From positions 1 to 55,288 of the forward strand of contig JAGOOP010000011.1 in assembly GCA_017992455.1 (NCBI GenBank): a stretch of 55,288 nucleotides of DNA, given 5' to 3'. The DNA is from Candidatus Omnitrophota bacterium. GTDB lineage: Bacteria > Omnitrophota > Gorgyraeia > Gygaellales > Profunditerraquicolaceae. The position numbers were made by a program, and so were the translations under genes. Shown piece by piece: positions 49,256 through 55,288 of this stretch. Below the pieces are notes generated by a model. It had not been told where the DNA came from. It searched no databases and saw only the letters and a program-made list of their open reading frames with translations. Numbering within the stretch: position 1 is the stretch's first letter; each line of letters begins with the position of its first letter.

Positions 49256-50761
49256 ATGAACAACACGGCGATCGAAAGCGAACATTGGCCGGACACGGTC
49301 ATCAAACAGGATGAGAACGCACGCTACCTCATCGACGGGGACGATTTTATCGATGACGGCGCCATCGAAACGCTGTTGAAGCAGCCGCGTCCCGATCCCC
49401 GGCGCATCAGGGATATCATCCAGAAGGCCCGCGCTATCGAAACGCTTTTGCCTGAAGAAACCGCCGCGCTCATATCGGTGCGCGATCCCGATCTATGGGA
49501 AGAGATATTTGCCGCGGCCGCGGATATCAAACGCGCGGTGTATGATAACAGGATCGTCACGTTCGCGCCGTTGTACGTATCGAACCTGTGCGTCAACCGC
49601 TGCCGGTATTGCGGTTTCCGCTGCGACAATCAGGCAATACAGCGCACGACGCTGGACATGGAACAGATCAGGCGCGAGACCGAGGTCCTTGCCGGGACCC
49701 TCGGCCATAAGCGGATCATTTTCGTGTGCGGAGAGCATCCGGCGACGGGCGCCGATTATATTGCCGAGAGCATGCGCACGATCTACGGGGTGAAGGTGCC
49801 GGTGCGCAAAGGATCAGGCCAGATCCGGCGCGTCAATGTCAACGCAGCTCCGATGTCCGTTGCCGATTACCGCACGGTCCGCGAAGCGGGCATCGGGACC
49901 TACCAGGTTTTTCAGGAAACCTACCATCACCGGACATACCGCGATGCGCATCCTGCCAATACCATCAAGGCCGATTTTCGCTGGAGGCTGTACGCATTGC
50001 ACCGCGCCATGGAAGCGGGAATCGACGACGTTGCGATCGGAGCATTGTTCGGCCTGTACGACTGGCGCTTCGAAGTCATGGGAATGCTCGCGCATGCGCG
50101 CGATCTCGAGCGGGTGTTCGGCATCGGGCCGCATACCGTATCGGTGCCCCGCATCGAGCCCGCGGTCAATACGACGTTCGGGCAAAACTCGGCATATCGC
50201 GTTTCTGACGAGGATTTCAAAAAGGTCATCGCGGTGCTGCGGCTGTCAATTCCCTATGCGGGCCTTATTATCACCTGCAGGGAGCATCCGCAGATGATCC
50301 GCGATGTCATTCCCATGTGCACCCAGCGCGACGCCTCATCGCGCATCGGCATCGGCGCGTACAGCGAGACGGCCGTCGCGCAGCAGGAGCGCAAACAGCA
50401 ATTCATTCTGGGCGACACGCGCTCGCTGGACGAAGTGATCAGGGAACTGGCAGGGATGGGATATATCACGTCGTTCTGCACCGCGGGGTACCGCTGCGGC
50501 AGGACCGGCAAGAACATCATGACGCTGCTGCGTACGGGCAAGGAGGGATGTTTTTGCAAACTGAACGCGATCCTGACCTTTCAGGAATGGCTCGAGGATT
50601 TCGCATCGGCGCTGACGCGCGCCATAGGCGAGGAAATCATCCGTAAAGAGATCGAGGAGGTCAAGGCAAAAGTCCCCGCATTTTTTACTCCCCGGATACT
50701 GGAGACGCTTCTCGAGTATCACGCGGCTATCAAGAACGGACAGCGGGACCTGTATTTTTAA
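49256..50761 (+). CDS. hydG: [FeFe]-hydrogenase maturase HydG (radical SAM tyrosine lyase)
   Basis: 501 residues. Splits tyrosine to p-cresol, CO and CN- and builds an Fe(CO)2(CN) synthon for the H-cluster. Radical SAM ligands C112, C116 and C119 (CVNRCRYCGF) and GEHPATGADYI are intact. In the C-terminal accessory-cluster motif (normally C-x2-C-x22-C, CTACYRxGRTG) the sequence is CTAGYRCGRTG: C408 is kept, the second Cys is Gly411, a new Cys is at 414, and the last ligand position has CFC (C432, C434). AAAGGA before the ATG. Followed 3 nt later by hydF. hydE is absent from the window. Confidence 0.93.
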   Translation: MNNTAIESEHWPDTVIKQDENARYLIDGDDFIDDGAIETLLKQPRPDPRRIRDIIQKARAIETLLPEETAALISVRDPDLWEEIFAAAADIKRAVYDNRIVTFAPLYVSNLCVNRCRYCGFRCDNQAIQRTTLDMEQIRRETEVLAGTLGHKRIIFVCGEHPATGADYIAESMRTIYGVKVPVRKGSGQIRRVNVNAAPMSVADYRTVREAGIGTYQVFQETYHHRTYRDAHPANTIKADFRWRLYALHRAMEAGIDDVAIGALFGLYDWRFEVMGMLAHARDLERVFGIGPHTVSVPRIEPAVNTTFGQNSAYRVSDEDFKKVIAVLRLSIPYAGLIITCREHPQMIRDVIPMCTQRDASSRIGIGAYSETAVAQQERKQQFILGDTRSLDEVIRELAGMGYITSFCTAGYRCGRTGKNIMTLLRTGKEGCFCKLNAILTFQEWLEDFASALTRAIGEEIIRKEIEEVKAKVPAFFTPRILETLLEYHAAIKNGQRDLYF

Positions 50762-50764
50762 GAG

Positions 50765-52006
50765 ATGAAAACCACCCCTAAATCATTACGGCTGCAGATC
50801 GGCCTGTTCGGCAGGACCAATGTCGGAAAATCGAGCTTTCTCAATATGGTCGCCGGCCAGGATGTCGCCATTACCTCTTCGATCCCCGGCACGACCACCG
50901 ATGTGGTGGAAAAGGCCATGGAGCTTCTGCCTGTCGGGCCGGTCGTGTTCCTCGATACGGCCGGGCTGGATGACGCCTCCGAGCTGGGAAGTCTCCGCGT
51001 TAAAAAGACACACAAGATATTCGATCGTTCCGACGTGATCGTGCTGCTGGCCGAGGCCGGCCGCTGGAATGAATACGAGGATATGGTCTTTGCGGAAGCA
51101 AAGAAGCGCAATATCCCCGTTATCGTATCGGTGAATAAGATCGACGTCAACCCGCCCTCGCCTGAATTTATCGCGGATATCCTTCGCCGGACGCCGCGCC
51201 TGATCCAGGTGTCGAGCATCGACCATAAGAACAGAGATTCCTATGTCAACCCTTTAAAAAAACATCTGCTCGATGTCTGCCCCGAGGATTATCTGAAGCC
51301 TCCGCCGCTCATCGGCGATCTCATCCCCGCGGCCGGGCTCGCCGTGCTGATCGTGCCGATCGACAAGGAAGCGCCCAAGGGCAGGATCATACTGCCGCAG
51401 GTGCACACGATCCGCGATTGCCTGGACCACCGGCAGGCAGCGCTGGTCGTCAATGAGGTGGAATATAAAGGAGCGCTCGCGCGGTTAAAGGCCTTGCCTG
51501 ATCTGGCTGTGTGCGATTCCCAGGTCGTTGAAAGGATGGTCGCGGATACTCCTGCGGGAATGCCCTGCACGACGTTCTCGATCCTCTTCGCGCGTTCCAA
51601 AGGCGATCTCGCCGAGCTGGCAAAAGGCGCGGCTGCTTTGCATGCGTTGCGTCCGGGGGACAGGGTCTTGATCGCAGAATCCTGCAGCCATCATCCCATC
51701 GAGGACGATATCGGCAGGGTCAAGATCCCGCGCTGGCTTAAGACATTTGTCAACGGGGACGTATCGATCGATACCTGCGCAGGCAGGGATTTCCCCGACG
51801 ATCTTCAAAAGTACCGGCTTATCATTCACTGCGGCGGGTGCATGATCACGCGCAGAGAAATGCTCGCCCGGATCGAAAAATCAAGGCAGGCCGGCGTTCC
51901 GATCACGAATTACGGGCTTGCCGTTTCGGTCCTGCAGAATGTCATAGACCGCACGCTTTCGCCATTCCCCGCTGCCCTCTCGGCATATATGTCCGGATGT
52001 AAATAA
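50765..52006 (+). CDS. hydF: [FeFe]-hydrogenase maturation GTPase HydF
   Basis: 413 residues. GTPase domain with P-loop GRTNVGKSS (about 17-25), DTAGLDD and NKID; dimerisation domain; C-terminal [4Fe-4S] scaffold domain with CSH (ESCSHHP) and HCGGC, fitting CxH(x)nHCxxC. Carries the precursor cluster to HydA. Starts 3 nt after hydG. Converges on the flippase gene; the 34-nt gap shows no clear terminator. Confidence 0.95.
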   Translation: MKTTPKSLRLQIGLFGRTNVGKSSFLNMVAGQDVAITSSIPGTTTDVVEKAMELLPVGPVVFLDTAGLDDASELGSLRVKKTHKIFDRSDVIVLLAEAGRWNEYEDMVFAEAKKRNIPVIVSVNKIDVNPPSPEFIADILRRTPRLIQVSSIDHKNRDSYVNPLKKHLLDVCPEDYLKPPPLIGDLIPAAGLAVLIVPIDKEAPKGRIILPQVHTIRDCLDHRQAALVVNEVEYKGALARLKALPDLAVCDSQVVERMVADTPAGMPCTTFSILFARSKGDLAELAKGAAALHALRPGDRVLIAESCSHHPIEDDIGRVKIPRWLKTFVNGDVSIDTCAGRDFPDDLQKYRLIIHCGGCMITRREMLARIEKSRQAGVPITNYGLAVSVLQNVIDRTLSPFPAALSAYMSGCK

Positions 52007-52040
52007 GTTACCACTTCCCCCAAAACATCATTATTGCGGG

Positions 52041-53357
52041 TTAATTTTTCAGCAGCCGCCATTGGGACGGCCTGTGCGGATGGAATGTGATATTGCGGAT
52101 GTGAACGGCGGTCAGGAAGAATATTCCCGCCTCGATCAGGATCGTGGCCCATGCCGCGCCTGAAAAAGAAAAGTACCGGATCATAACGAAGATCAGGGGC
52201 ATGCCGATCGCTGCCATGATGACGTGGATAAGCGCGTAGCTGGCGGTCCGGCCGCAGACCATGAGGAACTGTATCCTGAAGGCATTCGCTCCGACGAAAA
52301 ATATTGACACGATGAGCAGCCTCAGGGTCATGACCGCTTCAGGATATTGCCTGCCCGCGACGGCCATGATGATCAGGGGAGCGGCCCAGAAGGCGGCCGG
52401 CAGGACGAACAAAAAGCAGGTCGTGGTGAATGCCTGTATTTTTTTCATCATCCTGAACGCCTTGCGGCGGTTGTGCAGGAACACCTTGGTCAGCCGGGGG
52501 AAAAGCGCCTGCGTGAAAGACATGAGGGGGAACATCTGTATGATGGTCGCCACCTTCTCGGCGATCGAATAATAACCGGTTACGGTATTATTGGTCAAGA
52601 GGCCCACGGCGACGATCCGTGTCGACGTATAGGCATTGATGGCAACGCTCGAAGAGAAGATGTTCCATCCCGCCTTCAACGTCTGCTTTATATTCTCGTA
52701 GCGTTGAAAGCAGTACGTAACGCTGAATCTGCGGAAGGCGATAGACAGCCCGGCGATCCCGGCGGCCACGGAGACGATCGAGTAAAAGAGGGGGATGAGC
52801 AGATAATCGGACGGCCCGTGCACGAATATGAAGACCCCGGCGGCAAAAACAACCCCGCCGGTGATATTCAGCTCCGCGATGTACCTCATGCGTTCCATTC
52901 CCTGGAAATACCAGATTGGGAACAGCGTGCTGCCGATCACGGCGCCGAAGCTGTAGATGAAGACCATGCTGTCATCCTTGAACCGCGGGATGAACCGTAT
53001 CATGGCGATGAGAACGATGAAGCTGGCGACGGCCAGGACGATCTTGGTCGCCAGCACCGCGGAGAAAATCTCCCTGACCTTGTCGGGCTGTTCCCTGACA
53101 AGCGCGATCTCCCTCGTGGCGGACAGGCTGAAGCCGTAGTCCGTGAGGATGATGAAATACTGCATGAGCGCCTGGGCAAAAGCGATCAGCCCGAATTTCT
53201 CAGGGCCGATGATGCGGATCACGTAGGGCAGGAAGATGACCGGCAGCAGATAGTTCAGGGCCTGGAGCGACGAAAGGGACAGAAAATTCGCCCACACGAC
53301 CTTCCGTTCCTTCCGGGGTATGATCCTGTCGAGTTTTCTGACCCATGCGCTGCGCAT
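52041..53357 (-). CDS. Oligosaccharide flippase (MATE/MOP superfamily)
   Basis: 438 residues, 12 or so TM helices. Segments such as YVIRIIGPEKFGLIAFAQALMQYF and GYYSIAEKVATIIQMFPLMSFTQALFPRL are typical of Wzx-type/PST polysaccharide exporters, which flip lipid-linked glycans across the inner membrane. No glycosyltransferase genes lie next to it in this window, so the substrate is open. The ATG is 6 nt after a -10 box, predicting a leaderless mRNA. A large open frame exists on the opposite strand but is not coding. Confidence 0.9.
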   Translation of the reverse strand: MRSAWVRKLDRIIPRKERKVVWANFLSLSSLQALNYLLPVIFLPYVIRIIGPEKFGLIAFAQALMQYFIILTDYGFSLSATREIALVREQPDKVREIFSAVLATKIVLAVASFIVLIAMIRFIPRFKDDSMVFIYSFGAVIGSTLFPIWYFQGMERMRYIAELNITGGVVFAAGVFIFVHGPSDYLLIPLFYSIVSVAAGIAGLSIAFRRFSVTYCFQRYENIKQTLKAGWNIFSSSVAINAYTSTRIVAVGLLTNNTVTGYYSIAEKVATIIQMFPLMSFTQALFPRLTKVFLHNRRKAFRMMKKIQAFTTTCFLFVLPAAFWAAPLIIMAVAGRQYPEAVMTLRLLIVSIFFVGANAFRIQFLMVCGRTASYALIHVIMAAIGMPLIFVMIRYFSFSGAAWATILIEAGIFFLTAVHIRNITFHPHRPSQWRLLKN

Positions 53358-53363
53358 GGGTTT

Positions 53364-53392
53364 AATTTACACAATAAAATCCGGCGCGTCAA
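53364..53392 (-). promoter_or_regulatory. sigma70-type promoter of the flippase gene, leaderless geometry
   Basis: Minus strand: TTGACG (53392-53387), 17-bp spacer, TAAATT (53369-53364), then AAACCC (6 nt) and ATG 53357. It is divergent to the promoter at 53410. Confidence 0.75.
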
Positions 53393-53409
53393 TAAGTATT
53401 ATTTCCTTT

Positions 53410-53437
53410 TTGACATGGCTTTTCCTCGTGCTATAAT
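53410..53437 (+). promoter_or_regulatory. sigma70-type extended -10 promoter before the HypA-like gene
   Basis: TTGACA (53410-53415), 16-bp spacer, TATAAT (53432-53437) with TGC before it. The leader to ATG 53515 is about 70 nt and GC-rich, with GGCTGGGG (53471-53478) able to pair with TCCCGGCC (53487-53494) and a competing CCGGG/CCCGG pair. Confidence 0.75.
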
Positions 53438-53514
53438 ACGCACGGGTCGGATTTTCCTATAAGGATACCGGGCTGGGGCCATGCGCTCCCGGCCAAAAAG
53501 AGGATATCATAAAA

Positions 53515-53766
53515 ATGGAAGAACAGCGCGTTGTCGAGAATCTTGTCAGGCAGATCCTGGAGGAGGCGAACAAGCGCAATGCCGCGCGGGTGACGAAAGT
53601 TCATCTTGCGCTCGGCGAGGTATCGGGTTTCGACGCCGATGCGATCAAACGCCAGTATCAGGAAGTCACCAGGGGCACGCTCGCCGAAGGCTCCGAAATC
53701 GATGTCCGCTGGGAGATCGCCGGCAGGGATATCTACATCGAAAAGATCGAAGTCGAAGAAAAGTGA
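53515..53766 (+). CDS. HypA-like small protein lacking metal ligands
   Basis: 83 residues. VVENLVRQILEEANKRNA, VTKVHLALGEVSG and VTRGTLAEGSEIDVRW align with the first two thirds of HypA, the nickel chaperone of NiFe-hydrogenases. Two parts are missing: the N-terminal His of MHE (here MEEQ), which binds nickel, and the four-Cys zinc finger with the C-terminal tail. So it is not a working HypA and may have another role in this [FeFe]-hydrogenase organism, or be a remnant. The gene is intact with its own promoter. Its stop overlaps the next gene's GTG (GTGA). Confidence 0.7.
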   Translation: MEEQRVVENLVRQILEEANKRNAARVTKVHLALGEVSGFDADAIKRQYQEVTRGTLAEGSEIDVRWEIAGRDIYIEKIEVEEK

Positions 53767-55088
53767 TCTATGCAATGACCGGTCCGGGTAAGCGCAGGAA
53801 GGGCAAAGGGCTTCTGAATGTCAGGCGGCAACGGGCAGCTTTTGCCGACGGGGCTGTCGCGGACCTGAATGCGTTTATTTCCTCCCTGGATATCGCGGAT
53901 ATCCTGAAAAGCGAACGCCCGTGGGAACATCCTGCGGTCAACCGGCTTGTCGATCATTTGATCGCCGATGCCCTCCGGAAACAATCCTCCGATATACACA
54001 TCGAACCCGAAGAACGGTCTTTGAACGTGCGGTGCCGCGTTGACGGCATGCTGCGCCAGCAATGCATGCTGTCTTCAGAGCTGACACCGGCTGTTGTTTC
54101 ATGTCTCAAGTCGAGGGGCGGGCTGAATATCGCTCAGACGCGCCTGCCGCAGGACGGCCATATCGTTATGACCGGCGGCGATCGGCATTTTAATATCCGT
54201 ATTTCTACCTGTCCGACCATACACGGGGAAAATGTCGTCCTGCAGATCCTGGAAAAAGAGGGACATCCCATGCCGCTGGCATCGCTCGGCATGGAGCCCC
54301 GGGAAATGCGTTTGATGAGGGAAGTGCTGAAGGCTTCGAGCGGCATCCTCCTGGTGACGGGGCCGGCGGGCAGCGGCACAACGACCACGCTTTATTCGGC
54401 GGTGAATGCGCTGAACAAGGAGAACGTCAATATCATGACCGTCGAAGACCCCGTGGAGTTCTATTTCCCCGGGATCAGGCAGGTCAATGTCAACGCGGCG
54501 GCCGGATTGACGTTCGCTGCCGCCTTTCGGTCATTCCTGCGGCAGGACCCCGATGTGATCATGGCGGGCGAGATCCGCGACCGGGAGACGGCGGGTCTTG
54601 CGGTGCAGGCTGCGTTGACCGGCCATCTGGTCCTGGCATCGATGCATACCGGCGATGCCGTTACGACGTTCATCCGTCTGGTAGAAATGGGGGTCGAGCC
54701 GTTCCTGGTATCGTCTTCCGTCCTGGCAGTGCTCTCCCAGAGACTGGTGCGCACGGTATGCAGAAAATGCAAAGAGCGGTATACGCCGCCGCCGGATTTG
54801 CTCAAGGATCTGCGGCTGAATGAATATATGGACAAGAATATCGCCTTTGTGAAGGGCCGCGGCTGTGAATCGTGCGGTTATTCGGGATATCAGGGCCGGA
54901 CCGGCATTTTCGAGGTCGTGCGCATGTCCCCGGCTGCACAGGAAGCCATTCTGAAGCATTGCCCGGCAGAGACCATACGTGCTGTCGCCGGCCGGAGAGG
55001 GGCCCTTTCTCTGAAACAGGCCGGTGTACGCAAGCTTCTCGCAGGCATCACAACCCCGGAAGAGATCTTTCGTGTCACCCTTGAATAA
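53763..55088 (+). CDS. PulE/GspE/PilB-like secretion ATPase with altered Walker A
   Basis: 441 residues from GTG 53763 (ATG 53775 is the alternative). Type II secretion/type IV pilus assembly ATPase core: VNRLVDHLIADALRKQSSDIH, RVDGMLRQQ, Asp box VEDPVEFYFPGIRQVNVN, Walker B DPDVIMAGEIRDRET, His box TGHLVLASMHTGDA and the four-Cys zinc loop (CRKCKERY and CESCGYSGYQGRTGIFEV). The Walker A loop reads GPAGSGTTTTLY in place of GPTGSGKTTTLY, so Thr206 replaces the ATP-binding Lys. The N-terminal N1 domain is short or missing. No pilin or secretin genes are in the window. It may be an inactive or regulatory paralogue. Confidence 0.9.
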   Translation: MIYAMTGPGKRRKGKGLLNVRRQRAAFADGAVADLNAFISSLDIADILKSERPWEHPAVNRLVDHLIADALRKQSSDIHIEPEERSLNVRCRVDGMLRQQCMLSSELTPAVVSCLKSRGGLNIAQTRLPQDGHIVMTGGDRHFNIRISTCPTIHGENVVLQILEKEGHPMPLASLGMEPREMRLMREVLKASSGILLVTGPAGSGTTTTLYSAVNALNKENVNIMTVEDPVEFYFPGIRQVNVNAAAGLTFAAAFRSFLRQDPDVIMAGEIRDRETAGLAVQAALTGHLVLASMHTGDAVTTFIRLVEMGVEPFLVSSSVLAVLSQRLVRTVCRKCKERYTPPPDLLKDLRLNEYMDKNIAFVKGRGCESCGYSGYQGRTGIFEVVRMSPAAQEAILKHCPAETIRAVAGRRGALSLKQAGVRKLLAGITTPEEIFRVTLE

Positions 55089-55179
55089 ACATCGCGCACG
55101 GATTTTCTCCCGGCATCCCTTCCGAACGGAATCCCGCGTGAGAAATTTCTTATAAAAAAATCTGTAATCGCAATATAAT

Positions 55180-55288
55180 AATGTCCGGTTTACGCAAAGT
55201 GAAAATGTCCTCTTTTTGAATGCTATAATAACTCCGAAAGGAGTTATCAATGGCATTAGAAAAGGGGACATTTATAATGACGGACAGA
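55180..55288 (+). mobile_element. Possible left end of an insertion sequence (runs off the window)
   Basis: AATGTCC occurs at 55180-55186 and 55204-55210 and inverted (GGACATT) at 55266-55272. A TATAAT box preceded by TGC (about 55222-55230) is followed by AACTCCGAAAGGAGTT, a hairpin holding the ribosome-binding site AAAGGAG, and by ATG 55250. Repeated motifs near an end plus a self-contained promoter fit a transposase gene at an IS end, but the element is not identified. Bases 55089-55179 hold no gene. Confidence 0.4.
55250..55288 (+). CDS. Start of an unidentified gene, possibly a transposase (3' truncated)
   Basis: Only 13 codons are visible (MALEKGTFIMTDR). AAAGGAG lies 7 nt before ATG 55250 within a hairpin; ATG 55277 is an in-frame alternative. 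The repeated AATGTCC motifs around it suggest a transposase, but the protein fragment itself is too short to classify. Confidence 0.35.
   Translation, partial: MALEKGTFIMTDR

Noticed and set aside
52347-53462. Long open frame (371 codons) on the + strand opposite the flippase gene
   Set aside because: Its translation is low-complexity and charge-rich, matches no family, and mirrors a convincing 12-helix membrane protein with its own promoter.
53481-53762. Earlier start for the PulE-like gene at 53481
   Set aside because: The segment overlaps the HypA-like gene in another frame and gives an Arg/Gln-rich sequence with no family match.
1-55288. tRNA, rRNA or tmRNA genes
   Set aside because: All gaps longer than about 60 nt were read on both strands and none shows a tRNA T-loop or conserved rRNA sequence.

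Overview
The window (about 55 kb, moderately GC-rich, densely coding, mostly on the + strand) looks like a chromosomal piece of an uncultured anaerobic fermenter. My best guess is candidate phylum Omnitrophota. This rests on the 2,059-residue multidomain protein at 21315-27494, whose N-terminal segment resembles, from memory, those of Omnitrophota giant proteins, together with a hydrogen/acetate energy module and many interspersed hairpin repeats. No rRNA, tRNA or CRISPR array is present, so the taxonomy is inference.

Layout. 1-3.5 kb: 3' end of an archaeal-type phosphoglycerate mutase, mnmG and a QueG-like iron-sulfur protein. 3.5-12.6 kb: a complete phosphate block (Na/Pi symporter, PhoP-PhoR-type two-component pair, pstS-pstC-pstA, two different pstB genes, phoU) with four 11-bp-spaced Pho-type half-sites in front of pstS. 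12.7-16.6 kb: NAD synthetase, Lrp-type regulator, aminotransferase, GAF-ANTAR regulator, TPR protein. 16.7-21 kb: mutS-mutL on the minus strand. 21.3-27.5 kb: the giant gene. 27.7-33.1 kb: cell-envelope genes (OmpA-LysM lipoprotein, PTS IIA, CcdA-like/thioredoxin, DUF1573, M48 protease) and a GAF/HD-GYP protein. 33.2-42.2 kb: ackA, nfnA, nfnB, hydC, hydB, hydA, i.e. acetate formation plus electron-bifurcating NAD(P)H/ferredoxin/H2 chemistry. 42.3-48.7 kb: small housekeeping and c-di-GMP-related genes (flavin reductase-like, glycine-zipper lipoprotein, RF-like, YajQ, ACT, UPF0210, two PilZ, LysE, REC-GGDEF). 48.9-52 kb: TM1266-family regulator, hydG, hydF behind a structured leader. 52-55.1 kb: flippase (minus), HypA-like protein, PulE-like ATPase. 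The right edge enters what may be an insertion sequence.

How the genes work together. The ackA-nfnAB-hydCBA block and the separate hydG-hydF maturation genes describe a fermenter that makes ATP by acetate kinase and disposes of electrons as H2; hydE is not in the window. The pho/pst block is a self-contained phosphate regulon. PilZ, YajQ-like, GGDEF-like and HD-GYP proteins suggest c-di-GMP signalling.

Most notable observations. (1) The two PstB ATPases carry complementary defects, predicting one canonical and one degenerate ATP site in a heterodimer. (2) Several genes have a sigma70-type promoter whose -10 box ends exactly 6 nt before the ATG, so their mRNAs should be leaderless. (3) The giant protein contains several methyltransferase-like folds and a kinase-like segment, and its GTG start lies in a possible pseudoknot. 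(4) Two families of perfect hairpin repeats sit against gene ends, one nested in the other, and supply stop codons, protein tails and a start codon. (5) HydG, HydA, the PulE-like ATPase and the HypA-like protein each differ from their family at motif residues.
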